Under the pieces are notes generated by a model, which had not been told where the DNA came from, made no database searches, and saw nothing but the letters and a program-made list of their open reading frames with translations. Source: G963662905 sp965230045 (lineage in GTDB: Bacteria; Bacteroidota; Bacteroidia; Bacteroidales; WRLA01). From it: 64,000 nucleotides of DNA. This document shows, piece after piece, positions 7,568 to 16,941 of the stretch. Every line of letters begins with the position of its first letter. Position 1 is the first letter of the stretch. A program made the translations under genes and the position numbers. Location of the stretch: the NCBI GenBank assembly GCA_965230045.1, contig OZ245940.1:558001-622000 (forward strand), written 5' to 3'.

Positions 7568-9682
7568 ATGCAAAATTCCAGAAAAACAGGAGTTATCTAT
7601 ATTGCGCTGTTTCTTTTATCCATTTTGTTTTCGGTGAATGCCCGGGCACAATCGGATGACAGTATGGAATCCTTGTTGCCAACTACAAATAGCGACAGTA
7701 TAAGCCTGGTAAATCAATCAAACCTGGCTTATAAACTATCGCACAAGCATAAAGACAGTGCCATAGGGATGATAAAGGATATCATCGCGGAGGCCAGAAT
7801 AAAAAATTACCGCAGTATTGAAGCAAACGGCATAAAAAAACTCGCTTCAGTTTATTGGGAGTATGGTGATTATCCTATGGCGCTGGACAATTTTAAAAAA
7901 GCAGCCAATTTGTTTACGGAAATGGGCAACGGTCGGCTTATGAGTCAGAGCCTCATCGGAATTGCTGTAATTTATGGTATAAAAGGTGAATATCCCATGG
8001 CACTGGATTATTTCCATCAGGCGATTGACGGTCTGGATACTACAAAGGACCTAAACGCTTTTAGTGCCTGCCTGACCAATATCGGCATTATTCACAAAAA
8101 GCAAAAAAACCTGAACCTTGCGCTGCAATATCAAAAAAGAGCGATGCGTATTGATTCATTAATGCGGGACACTGTTGGTTTGATAAAAGTATATACCAAT
8201 ATTGCCAGCATACATCTGGACTTAACGGATCAAAAGGAAACCGCAAAGCATTACCTGACAAAGGCAATAGAGCTGTGCTTGTTAACAGATAACCAAAGAA
8301 GCCTGGGTGTGGCCATGACCAATATGGGAGAATTATACCTTGATCAGGGCAATCTGGATTCCGCTGCATATTTCTTCAAGTACTCCTTGCAGAACAATAA
8401 GTTGTACAGCCCAAAAAGTGCCTCGCTTTCATATAAAAATTACGGAAGGCTGCTTATTGAGGAAGCCAAACGAACAAAAGACAATGCAGCACGGGCGAAT
8501 TTGCTTAAAAAAGCGATCCTTTACCTGGATTCCTGCTATCAGCTGGCAAAAGAAAAGGATATCCTCGCTTCACAGGTTTTAGCCATGGGACATAAAACCC
8601 AGGCTTATAAAATGCTTGGAGCCTATGAAAATGCACTTGAGGCTTCGATGATGCTTTATGATTTGAATGACAGCCTGATGAGCAAAGATAAAATGCAGGA
8701 AATTGAACAATTGGAAGCCCGCTATCAGTTCCAGCAGCAATTACAAAAAATCAGTCAGCTTAACCTGGCTAAAGACCAAGCCGATAAAACCATTCAAGAA
8801 CAGGAACGGGCGCTTTATCTTTCCGTGATATTTGCTGCGATATTGCTTGCCTTGACAATAATCATGATCCGCTTGAACCGCCAGCGCCGTAAAGCCAATA
8901 AAGCTTTGGCATGGTTCAATAAAGAAATTAAAGAGCGCAATGAAGAGCTGGCTACACAACGCGATGAAATTGAGGACTATGCAACAGAGTTGGAACGAAT
9001 TAATAAAACCCGAGACCGGATCTATTCCATTATTGCACATGACCTTAAAGGGCCGTATAATTCCCTGCTTGGTTTCACGGATATTCTGCTGACTGACTGG
9101 AACAGCCTTTCAGAAGAGGAACGTCGCGATATGATATCGCTCATCAACAAAACTTCAGCCGAAAATTACAATTTGGTGCTCAACCTGCTCGAATGGTCGC
9201 GTTTTCAAAGTGGTAAAATAGCTTTAAACCCACAGGATTTGAATATTGGTGAGACTTTGAGCCATATCCGTGAGCAAATGCTTACTTCTGCAGAGCTTAA
9301 AAAGATAAAACTCAAAATATCAGGCGATCAGCAAATAACAGCAAAGCTGGACGAGCATTTGCTTTCCACTGTACTGAGAAACCTGATTTCAAATGCGATT
9401 AAGTTTACGCACAAAGGCGGCGAAATTCAATTGGAAGCATCTGAAAAAGGCGGCCGGATTTCGATCAGTGTGCAGGATAACGGAATCGGGATGTCTGATG
9501 ATCAGCTAAACCAAATTAAAAACCAGGGTGAGCTGGAATCACAAACAGGGACAGAAGGGGAAAACGGGACCGGATTAGGGATCAAGATTTGTTTTGAGTT
9601 TGCACAAAAAATGGGCGGGCAAATTGAAATCGACAGCACCGAAGGCAAAGGCAGTTGTTTCCGTTTGGTGCTAACGACATAA
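7568..9682 (+). CDS. TPR-containing sensor histidine kinase
   Basis: A 704-residue hybrid of sensor and kinase. Residues 1-28 are a signal peptide or anchor (IALFLLSILFSVNARAQ). Residues ~40-400 are tetratricopeptide repeats (for example GDYPMALDNFKKAANLF, GEYPMALDYFHQAID, NLDSAAYFFKYSLQNN), expected in the periplasm. A transmembrane helix follows at ~415-440 (LYLSVIFAAILLALTIIMI), then a coiled coil, a HisKA domain (IIAHDLKGPYNSLLGF) and an HATPase_c domain (LISNAIKFTHKGG, DNGIGM, GTGLGIKICFEF). No receiver domain is attached and no response regulator is adjacent, so it is an orphan kinase here. An in-frame TTG lies two codons upstream of the ATG, but I prefer the ATG. Confidence 0.9.
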   Translation: MQNSRKTGVIYIALFLLSILFSVNARAQSDDSMESLLPTTNSDSISLVNQSNLAYKLSHKHKDSAIGMIKDIIAEARIKNYRSIEANGIKKLASVYWEYGDYPMALDNFKKAANLFTEMGNGRLMSQSLIGIAVIYGIKGEYPMALDYFHQAIDGLDTTKDLNAFSACLTNIGIIHKKQKNLNLALQYQKRAMRIDSLMRDTVGLIKVYTNIASIHLDLTDQKETAKHYLTKAIELCLLTDNQRSLGVAMTNMGELYLDQGNLDSAAYFFKYSLQNNKLYSPKSASLSYKNYGRLLIEEAKRTKDNAARANLLKKAILYLDSCYQLAKEKDILASQVLAMGHKTQAYKMLGAYENALEASMMLYDLNDSLMSKDKMQEIEQLEARYQFQQQLQKISQLNLAKDQADKTIQEQERALYLSVIFAAILLALTIIMIRLNRQRRKANKALAWFNKEIKERNEELATQRDEIEDYATELERINKTRDRIYSIIAHDLKGPYNSLLGFTDILLTDWNSLSEEERRDMISLINKTSAENYNLVLNLLEWSRFQSGKIALNPQDLNIGETLSHIREQMLTSAELKKIKLKISGDQQITAKLDEHLLSTVLRNLISNAIKFTHKGGEIQLEASEKGGRISISVQDNGIGMSDDQLNQIKNQGELESQTGTEGENGTGLGIKICFEFAQKMGGQIEIDSTEGKGSCFRLVLTT

Positions 9683-9876
9683 ATCCATCCGCAGCAGCTT
9701 TTCGTAATCAAAGCTTAAAGAAATAGCACTAGGATAGAAGAAAGCCGCTCCGGCCATAAACAGATCAATTCCTTACCCATAAGGAATATCAAAATTTGTT
9801 GTTTTAAGATATTCGTGGGGCTTACTTTATAAGGAATTATTGGCAATACATGATAATCAAGCACATAAAACAATAA

Positions 9877-10229
9877 GGTTCTACACGGAATTTCGTGGAA
9901 AGAAAAATTACTTTATTTCAAACAGATTCCTCCAAAGTTTCCTCATACTTCGGAAAACTTTGTCGGAATGACGCGTTTTTATGAAGTCAGGAGGCAAATG
10001 CGGCGAGGACTTCTTTAAAATATACTATTGTGTCCTCGCCGCATTTGCCTTAAACGCCTATTAAACAGCGTCATTCCGACCGGAACAAAGCCAAACGAAG
10101 TGATTAAGGCTTTGTGAAGGGAGGAATCTTTTGGAGTTCATATTATTTTATTAAGCATCTTATTTCCAAATATCTGCTTAGTATTAAATTGCAAAAATTA
10201 TCCTTACCCACGAAATTCCTGGTAGAACC
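9877..10229. repeat. nested palindromic element, copy A
   Basis: Four sets of inverted repeats are nested around one centre. They are a 22-bp outer pair (9877-9898 with 10208-10229, 20 of 22 matching), 9 bp (9925-9933 with 10120-10128), 13 bp perfect (9962-9974 with 10068-10080), and an 18-bp perfect core (9993-10010 with 10032-10049) around a 21-nt loop. The core recurs at 54789-54845 with the same loop length. It has no open reading frame, so it is a non-autonomous repeat or a REP-like element. Confidence 0.8.
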
Positions 10230-10323
10230 AACAATAATTAATATGTTTTGGTTATGCCGGAAAATGATGTAATCCAAAATCAAAAAAACATTGATCTAAA
10301 ACATACGAAAATACAATTTTTTT

Positions 10324-10331
10324 TACCTTTG
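10324..10331 (+). promoter_or_regulatory. -7 promoter motif
   Basis: TACCTTTG matches TAnnTTTG and lies 27 bp before the ATG at 10359. No TTG occurs at the expected -33 distance. It supports the choice of the ATG at 10359 over the earlier in-frame codon at 10248. Confidence 0.45.
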
Positions 10332-10358
10332 TCAGATCTTAACAAAAAATTCAAAATC

Positions 10359-12056
10359 ATGTTAAAAAGGATTTCAAGTCTGATTGTTCTTTACACGTAT
10401 GTTATTTTTTCTGTAGGAGCACAAGAAGTGCTGAACAAAGACATGATCTTCACCCGTCAATCGCAAATTGACAGTTTCCCTGTTTTGTATCCGGATTGCC
10501 ATCGCATTGATGGTTGGGTTCACATTAATGGAGAGGGCATCAGCAATTTAATGGGTTTGATGAAACTGGATACACTAGGGTCTTTGTATGTTATTAATTG
10601 CCCCTCACTAGTTAAATTAAAGGGAATTAATAGTTTAAAGAGTATTGAAAACAAACTTATAATCCGGGATTTGCCAAACCTGCAAAGCCTTTTTGTGCTA
10701 AATAAATTAACAAAGCTAAATCAACTAAGCCTGAGCAGCCTTCCGCGCCTGAAAAGCCTGGAAGGCTTAAACCATCTGGATTCAATCGTGCTCTTAGAAC
10801 TAAGAGAAGACTATTGTATGAATGGTTTTTGCAATTTGGACGACCTGAATAATTTGAAATCGATAGACTATTTAAACTTTACGAATATAAAACAAGATTT
10901 CTCCCTCTCCGGGCTAAACAATATAGAATATATTTTCGGAATAACAATTACTTCCTGTGAAGCTAATGTAGCTTTAACTGATCTTCAAAACCTCGATAGC
11001 ATTTCAAGTTTATATTTTACAAATAATAGTGGAATTGAATCATTTACGATACCTGAAAACATTAATAAACTTAATAATTTGATGGTAGCCCGAAACAATG
11101 GCCTCCAAAGCATTAATGGATTTGACAAGCTTGAAAAAGCGAATGCTATCCTCTTTCTCAACAATGAAGATTTAACAGATATCTCCTCTTTTTCCTCCTT
11201 AAAAAAGCTTGGAAGCCTTTCTTTTATTGGAAATAATGCCATTGACAGCCTTATTGCCTTCCCTCTTTTAAATGAATTGAATACGATTGAAATCACAAAC
11301 AACAAGCTGCTGCAGTATATTAATGGTGCACACGATGTCAGCAAACTTAATGAGCTGATTTTAACAGACAATTTAAGCCTGAAAAAAGTGACTATGCTGG
11401 AACATCTCGATACAATTATTACCGGAAAGACATATTCTGGCATTTATATTAACCGTAATCCTGAACTTATAGATATTGAGTTCCTGTCGTCATTAAAATA
11501 TACAGAAACCTATTTTGAGATTAAAGAATGTAATCGCTTGATTGATCTCAGTCCTTTGAATCAGTTACGGCATATGGGTTACGACATGGACATCCGCTCA
11601 AACCAAAGTCTGGAGATCCTTCCTGCCTGGAATAATATTAACCTTGACAATACCCACAGGCTAACCATCAAAGACAACCTAAACCTGGCCTATTGTCATT
11701 ATGACTGGCTTTGCACTTACCTTAGCCAATCAAATCCTGCCACGATTGAAGGCAATAAAGCCGCTTGTGAAACCAAAGCAAAAGTGGAAGAATCCTGTGA
11801 CATTACATCCACAAACGAACTGGCGATAAGTGATATCAGCATCAATATTTCAGGGAAGAATATTCATGTGGTTTCAGGAAAGGGACAAGAGCTGAAAGAA
11901 ATCCACCTCATTACATTATCCGGCAAGGAAGTCTTTAGCAAAAACTGCAGCGGCAATTTTGAAAGCCTCAGCTATGGAAGCTATCCTGCTGGTTTGTACG
12001 TGCTTTGTGTCGAAACCAATAACAAATCGGTTCACAAAAAGCTTATTTTGTATTAA
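10359..12056 (+). CDS. secreted receptor-L/leucine-rich-repeat-like protein with T9SS domain
   Basis: A 565-residue exported protein. The signal peptide is MLKRISSLIVLYTYVIFSVGAQ; the frame is open upstream to 10248, but only the ATG at 10359 puts a signal peptide at the N-terminus. The body is made of irregular ~24-residue repeats with conserved L/I positions, such as LKGINSLKSIENKLIIRDL and LNHLDSIVLLEL, resembling the receptor L-domain/leucine-rich solenoid seen in Bacteroidetes surface proteins. The end (HLITLSGKEVFSKN ... YPAGLYVLCVETNNKSVHKKLILY) is a T9SS sorting domain. A binding role at the cell surface is likely but the ligand is unknown. The region is AT-richer than its neighbour dxs. 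Confidence 0.85.
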   Translation: MLKRISSLIVLYTYVIFSVGAQEVLNKDMIFTRQSQIDSFPVLYPDCHRIDGWVHINGEGISNLMGLMKLDTLGSLYVINCPSLVKLKGINSLKSIENKLIIRDLPNLQSLFVLNKLTKLNQLSLSSLPRLKSLEGLNHLDSIVLLELREDYCMNGFCNLDDLNNLKSIDYLNFTNIKQDFSLSGLNNIEYIFGITITSCEANVALTDLQNLDSISSLYFTNNSGIESFTIPENINKLNNLMVARNNGLQSINGFDKLEKANAILFLNNEDLTDISSFSSLKKLGSLSFIGNNAIDSLIAFPLLNELNTIEITNNKLLQYINGAHDVSKLNELILTDNLSLKKVTMLEHLDTIITGKTYSGIYINRNPELIDIEFLSSLKYTETYFEIKECNRLIDLSPLNQLRHMGYDMDIRSNQSLEILPAWNNINLDNTHRLTIKDNLNLAYCHYDWLCTYLSQSNPATIEGNKAACETKAKVEESCDITSTNELAISDISINISGKNIHVVSGKGQELKEIHLITLSGKEVFSKNCSGNFESLSYGSYPAGLYVLCVETNNKSVHKKLILY

Positions 12057-12118
12057 TCGCGGCAGTTTCGGCCTTGCTTTTCCCTTCTTTCCCGGCCCAA
12101 TCAGTTTTGAAAAACAAG

Positions 12119-12126
12119 TATATTTG
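12119..12126 (+). promoter_or_regulatory. -7 promoter motif for dxs
   Basis: TATATTTG fits TAnnTTTG, 20 bp before the dxs ATG at 12147; the -33 element is not clear. Its position downstream of the alternative start at 12074 argues for the 12147 start. Confidence 0.5.
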
Positions 12127-12146
12127 CAGACTGATTAAGAAAATTA

Positions 12147-14041
12147 TGTCCGAGGAGGAATATAAAATACTTGCCAAAGTCAATAATCCCGAAGATTTGC
12201 GGAATCTGAAGGAAGAAGATCTGGAGCAATTATGTGCGGATTTGCGTAAATACATCATTGACCTGACATCAACAAATCCGGGGCATCTAGGCGCCAGTTT
12301 GGGCGCAGTAGAGCTTGCCGTGGCAATGCACTATGTGTACAATACCCCTTACGACAAGCTGGTCTGGGATGTAGGGCATCAGGCATATCCGCATAAAATC
12401 CTCACCGGACGAAAAGACGATTTTTACACCAACCGCAAACACAAAGGCATTAGTGGTTTCCCAAAAATGAAGGAAAGTGAATATGATGCTTTTGGAACCG
12501 GGCATTCCTCCACATCCGTTTCTGCCATTTTGGGCATGGCCACAGCGTCCAAACTCAAAGGCGAAACTGACCGCAAGCACATTGCGGTAATCGGTGATGG
12601 CAGTATGACCGCAGGAATGGCTTTTGAAGCGATGAACCATGCCGGCGGAACCGGTGCAGATATGCTGGTAATCCTCAACGACAATGGCATTGCCATTGAT
12701 AAAAATGTGGGTGCGCTAAAGGAATATCTCGGCGAAATAGTTGCTTCGCGCTTTTATAACCGGGTACGCAATAAAGTATGGTTTATGATGGGCGGCGGCA
12801 CAAAATACGGAGGAAATTCCAGGGCTATTGTCCGCCAGCTTTCCAATGCGGTGAAATCTACCATCCTCGATAAAAGCAATTTCTTTGAATCCCTGAATTT
12901 CCGTTATTTCGGTCCGGTAGATGGCAACGATATCGCCAAGCTTAGTAAAATTCTACGTGATCTTAAGCACATCAAAGGCCCGAAATTACTGCATGTGATT
13001 ACCAAAAAAGGCAAGGGGCTGGCTTCTGCAGAAAAAGACCCGACAACCTATCACGCCCCCGGAACTTTCGATAAAAAAACCGGACAGATCATCAAAAAGG
13101 AATGCGATACGCCACAAGCGCCAAAATATCAGAATGTTTTTGGAAAATCGATCATTGAGCTGGCTCAAAAGAACGATAAAATTGTGGGCATTACTCCTGC
13201 AATGCCTACGGGCTGCTCGCTCAATATGATGATGAAAGTAATGCCCGAACGCGCTTTTGATGTGGGCATTGCCGAGCAACATGCCGTTACATTTTCGGCC
13301 GGACTTGCAGCCGAGGGCTTGATTCCTTTTTGCAATATCTACAGCTCCTTTATGCAACGGGCTTACGATCAAGTGATCCATGATGTTGCTTTGCAGAAAC
13401 TCCATGTGGTTTTCTGTCTCGACCGTGGCGGATTGGTTGGCGAAGACGGCCCCACACATCATGGAGTGTTTGATCTGGCCTATTTCCGCGCTATTCCCGG
13501 CATCACCATAGCGGCACCGATGAACGAGGTGGAACTGCGCAATATGATGTACACGGCCCAATTAGACGGTGCAGGTACATTTTCCATCCGCTATCCCCGT
13601 GGCCGTGGCGTAATGCCCGACTGGAAAAAACCTTTTGAGAAAATGGAAATCGGCAAAGGCCGTAAGCTCTCTGAAGGATTAGATGTAGCCATCATCAGTA
13701 TCGGCCATCCCGGTAATTTTGTAGCTGAAGCTTTGGAATCTCTTGAAGGCAAGGTATCTGCATCGCATTACGATATTCGTTTTTTGCGCCCGCTGGATGA
13801 AGGTTTGCTCCACGATGCCCTGAAAAAGCACAAAAAGATCATCACAGTGGAAGATGGAACAATTCATGGAGGCTTGGGCAGTGCCGTTTTGGAATTCATG
13901 GCAGATCACGGCTATACAGCAGAGGTGAAGCGTTTGGGAGTCCCTGATCAGTTCATTGAGCAAGGCAGCCCGGCAGAGCTTTATAAAGAATGTGGTTTTG
14001 ACGCGGAAGGGATTGTGAAAGCGATCCACGAAATGATTTAA
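12147..14041 (+). CDS. dxs: 1-deoxy-D-xylulose-5-phosphate synthase
   Basis: A 631-residue thiamin-diphosphate enzyme that condenses pyruvate and glyceraldehyde-3-phosphate, the first step of the MEP isoprenoid pathway. Signatures: substrate His in TSTNPGHLGASLG, the KLVWDVGHQAYPHKILTGR region, the ThDP-binding motif GDGSMTAGMAFEA ... ILNDNGIAID, the transketolase pyrimidine-binding domain (DVGIAEQHAVTFSAGLA, catalytic Glu), and a C-terminal transketolase domain (ITVEDGTIHGGLGSAV). The frame is open upstream to 12074, but the ATG at 12147 (MSEEEYKILAKV) suits the family. Length is normal. Confidence 0.96.
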
Positions 14042-14122
14042 TTTCCAATCTGCGATTTTCCATCATGGGTATTATTATTCAGAAAAATGAATAATTTAGC
14101 GCATAATCCCTGAAATAGCATT

Positions 14123-16063
14123 ATGCCGTCAATCTACACCCGACTTGTTCTTCTTCTCACCCTTCTGTTTGCTTTTGAAGGTCTCCATGCTGAAAAGCTG
14201 CCACAGTCAGAATTACAAATTATCCTCCCGGAAATTATCATGCAGCACATCGAATATGATGTGGAAATTGCTTTGCCAGCAGATACCGAAATCAATCAGG
14301 ACAGCATAATCATTCAGCTTAACGGCAAAAATTCCTTTGCTTTTCGGCAAGGCCAGGCATATGTTTTCACCCACAGTTTTCCTGCAAAAGAAAATCTCAG
14401 CATTAGCGCAGGAGGATTTCATGCGGAAGTTCCGGTAAATCCTATTCCATTATGGCTCAGTATTATACCGCCACTTATTGCTATTTTGTTTGCGCTTTTG
14501 CTCCGCGAGGTTTTCTCCGCTCTTTTTATTGGCTTGCTTTTCGGTACGGCACTGATTGCCTGGTACGGGGGCACGCATTTGCTGGTGGCTGTTTTTGAAG
14601 GCATGTTCCGCATTGTGGATACTTATATTGCGCAATCCCTGCTTGATGAAGGCCATATTTCCATTATTGTTTTTTCGATGCTGATTGGCGGGATGGTGCA
14701 TATCATCACCAAAAACGGAGGCATGAAAGGCGTTGTCGATAAACTTTCGCGCTATGCCCGTTCGCCGCGTTCCGGGCAATTGGTTACCTGGTTGCTTGGT
14801 GTGGCCATCTTTTTTGATGATTATGCCAACACACTGGTAGTGGGCAATACCATGCGTCCGGTTGCCGATAAGCTGCGCATTTCGCGCGAAAAACTGGCCT
14901 ATGTTGTTGACTCTACAGCAGCTCCCATTGCTGCCATCGCTTTTGTAACCACATGGATTGGCGCCGAACTCAGCTATATCCAAAGCGGAACCGAAGCTAT
15001 TGGCATCGATGAAAATGCCTACAGTGTGTTTTTCAATAGCCTGGCATACAGTTTCTACCCCATTTTTACGCTGGCTTTTATGCTGATGCTGATTTGGCGC
15101 AAACGCGACTTTGGCCCCATGCGCAAGGCAGAACACCTCGCACGTGCAGGAAAAAACCGGAAAGATGAGGAAACCAAAGTATCGGCAGAATCGGAATTCA
15201 GTATGGCCAAAGGAGCCAAAGCCCGCTGGTTTAATGCATTGATTCCCGTATTGGTCATCATTTTTGGCACATTGGCCGGGCTGCTTTATACCGGCTGGGA
15301 CAGCAATGTCTGGCAGGATGAAGGTATTTCTTTTTTCCGGAAAATTTCCATTATTATCGGTGATGCCGATTCTTATAAAGCCTTGCTCTGGTCATCGCTG
15401 GGTGGAGTAATTACCGCTGTGGGGTTGAGCATTGCGCAGAAACTGATGAACCTCAGCCAATGCATGGAAAGTATGATTGACGGATTCCGTACCATGCTTA
15501 CGGCCATTGTAATTTTGGTGTTGGCGTGGTCTGTTGCGCTACTTACGGAGCATATGCACACTGCATCATACATCAGTAATATTTTGATAAACCTCAATGC
15601 TTCGCCCTGGCTGATCCCGTTTTTCACTTTTATCCTGGCTGCTTTGGTCGCCTTCAGCACCGGCTCATCATGGGGTACCATGGCGATTTTGTATCCATTA
15701 ATACTTCCTGCCACCTGGCTGATTTCCAAAAATGCCGGTTTGGATTATGATACCTCCATGGCCATTTTTTATAATGTGGTTTCCACAGTTTTGGCCGGTT
15801 CGGTTCTGGGCGATCATTGCAGCCCGATTTCGGATACAACCATCCTCAGTTCGCTGGCCAGTGGTTGCAACCACCTCGCACACGTGCGCACGCAAATACC
15901 TTACGCTTTGACGGTTGGACTCATTTCACTTCTGGCAGGAACCTTGCCCTCGGCATTTGGCATTCCTTCCTGGATTTTGTTTCCTGCAGGGATAATTTTG
16001 CTTTATTTTGCGATCTCGTTTTTTGGCAAAAAAGAAAACGCAATTTCTTGTAAAACAAATTGA
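14123..16063 (+). CDS. NhaC-family Na+/H+ antiporter with N-terminal extracytoplasmic domain
   Basis: A 646-residue membrane protein. Residues 1-24 form a signal peptide and ~25-110 a beta-rich soluble region (LPQSELQIILPEI ... NLSISAGGFHAEVPVNP). The rest is a polytopic NhaC-type transporter (COG1757): WLSIIPPLIAILFALLLREV, FDDYANTLVVGNTMRPV, STAAPIAAIAFVTTWIG, FSTGSSWGTMAILYPLILP and GDHCSPISDTTILSS carry the conserved acidic and polar residues of the transport path. These proteins exchange Na+ for H+ or organic ions. The N-terminal periplasmic domain is an addition that I do not recognise. It ends 2 bp before the TauE/SafE gene, so the two are co-transcribed. Confidence 0.88.
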   Translation: MPSIYTRLVLLLTLLFAFEGLHAEKLPQSELQIILPEIIMQHIEYDVEIALPADTEINQDSIIIQLNGKNSFAFRQGQAYVFTHSFPAKENLSISAGGFHAEVPVNPIPLWLSIIPPLIAILFALLLREVFSALFIGLLFGTALIAWYGGTHLLVAVFEGMFRIVDTYIAQSLLDEGHISIIVFSMLIGGMVHIITKNGGMKGVVDKLSRYARSPRSGQLVTWLLGVAIFFDDYANTLVVGNTMRPVADKLRISREKLAYVVDSTAAPIAAIAFVTTWIGAELSYIQSGTEAIGIDENAYSVFFNSLAYSFYPIFTLAFMLMLIWRKRDFGPMRKAEHLARAGKNRKDEETKVSAESEFSMAKGAKARWFNALIPVLVIIFGTLAGLLYTGWDSNVWQDEGISFFRKISIIIGDADSYKALLWSSLGGVITAVGLSIAQKLMNLSQCMESMIDGFRTMLTAIVILVLAWSVALLTEHMHTASYISNILINLNASPWLIPFFTFILAALVAFSTGSSWGTMAILYPLILPATWLISKNAGLDYDTSMAIFYNVVSTVLAGSVLGDHCSPISDTTILSSLASGCNHLAHVRTQIPYALTVGLISLLAGTLPSAFGIPSWILFPAGIILLYFAISFFGKKENAISCKTN

Positions 16064-16065
16064 TT

Positions 16066-16824
16066 ATGAGCATAGCAGAAGGGATTATCCTTGCAGTTTC
16101 CGGCCTTTTGGTTGGTTTTCTAAACACATTGGCAGGTGGCGGTTCGGTAATTTCCGTTAGCCTTCTGTTATTTTTGGGGCTTCCGCCAGATATTGCCAAC
16201 GGCACCAACCGCGTGGCCATTTTGATGCAGAATATCGGTGCGGTAAGCAGTTTTAAACGGGAGAAAGTCCTGGATTTCCGCAAAGGCATCAAACTGGCAT
16301 TACCGGCATTGTTCGGGAGTATTGTTGGTGCATTGATTGCCGTTGATGTGCCCAAAAAAGCCATTGAAATTGCTTTTGCCTGCGTAATGGTTTTGATGGT
16401 GGCGATGATGTTTTATAAACCCAACCGATGGCTTAAAGGGCAGGAAGAACTGATCAACCGCCCGGTGGGATGGAAGCAAATCCTGATTTTTTTCCTGATC
16501 GGTATTTGGGGCGGTTTTATCCAAATGGGTATTGGTTACCTGCTTTTGGCCGGACTGGTGCTCAATGCCGGATACGATTTAGTGCGTGCCAATGCTTTGA
16601 AGGTTTTTATTGTGTTTGTTTACACGCCGGTTGCTTTACTGATTTTCGCGCTTAACAACGATGTAAACTGGTGGTACGGCCTGGTGCTGGGTTTGGGAAC
16701 AATTGTTGGCGGATGGTTCAGCGCCCGCATTGCCGTAAAAAAAGGAGCCTCTTTTGTGCGCTGGATTGTGGCAGGAGTGGTTTTGCTTACGATATTAAAA
16801 ACAGCCGGTGTTTTTAATATCTGA
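16066..16824 (+). CDS. TauE/SafE (TSUP) family permease
   Basis: A 252-residue membrane protein with about eight helices. The two homologous halves typical of TSUP permeases are visible: GLLVGFLNTLAGGGSVISVS ... ANGTNRVAILMQNIGAVSSF in the first and WGGFIQMGIGYLLLAGLVLN ... ANALKVFIVFVYTP in the second. The family exports sulfite, sulfoacetate or related anions; the substrate cannot be told from sequence. The ATG at 16066 is used; an in-frame TTG two codons earlier overlaps the stop of the NhaC gene. It shares a transcript with that antiporter. Confidence 0.9.
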   Translation: MSIAEGIILAVSGLLVGFLNTLAGGGSVISVSLLLFLGLPPDIANGTNRVAILMQNIGAVSSFKREKVLDFRKGIKLALPALFGSIVGALIAVDVPKKAIEIAFACVMVLMVAMMFYKPNRWLKGQEELINRPVGWKQILIFFLIGIWGGFIQMGIGYLLLAGLVLNAGYDLVRANALKVFIVFVYTPVALLIFALNNDVNWWYGLVLGLGTIVGGWFSARIAVKKGASFVRWIVAGVVLLTILKTAGVFNI

Positions 16825-16896
16825 TTCTTTTTTATACCAACGGATCCTTCAATCACTCTTTATTGGATATTTCATTCGCATCAAAAGGATTTTCCT

Positions 16897-16904
16897 TAAA
16901 TTTG
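16897..16904 (+). promoter_or_regulatory. -7 promoter motif
   Basis: TAAATTTG fits TAnnTTTG and lies 37 bp upstream of the ATG at 16942. The surrounding TAAATTTGAAGCATAAA is repeated exactly before the kinase gene at 48092 (48068 onward). Confidence 0.5.
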
Positions 16905-16941
16905 AAGCATAAACGATTACAATTAATAAACCCCAAGCGCT

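Larger units (their letters stand above)
9683..10358. other. 676-bp intergenic region with palindromic element
   Basis: No coding sequence is supported here. A small hairpin (ATTCCTTA at 9768-9775 with TAAGGAAT at 9780-9787) may end the kinase transcript. Most of the rest is the nested palindromic repeat at 9877-10229. The promoter of the following gene lies at the right edge. Confidence 0.7.

Noticed and set aside
7457..7573. Upstream extension of tsaB
   Set aside because: The added residues do not belong to the family and would cover both the tsaB and the divergent kinase promoters.
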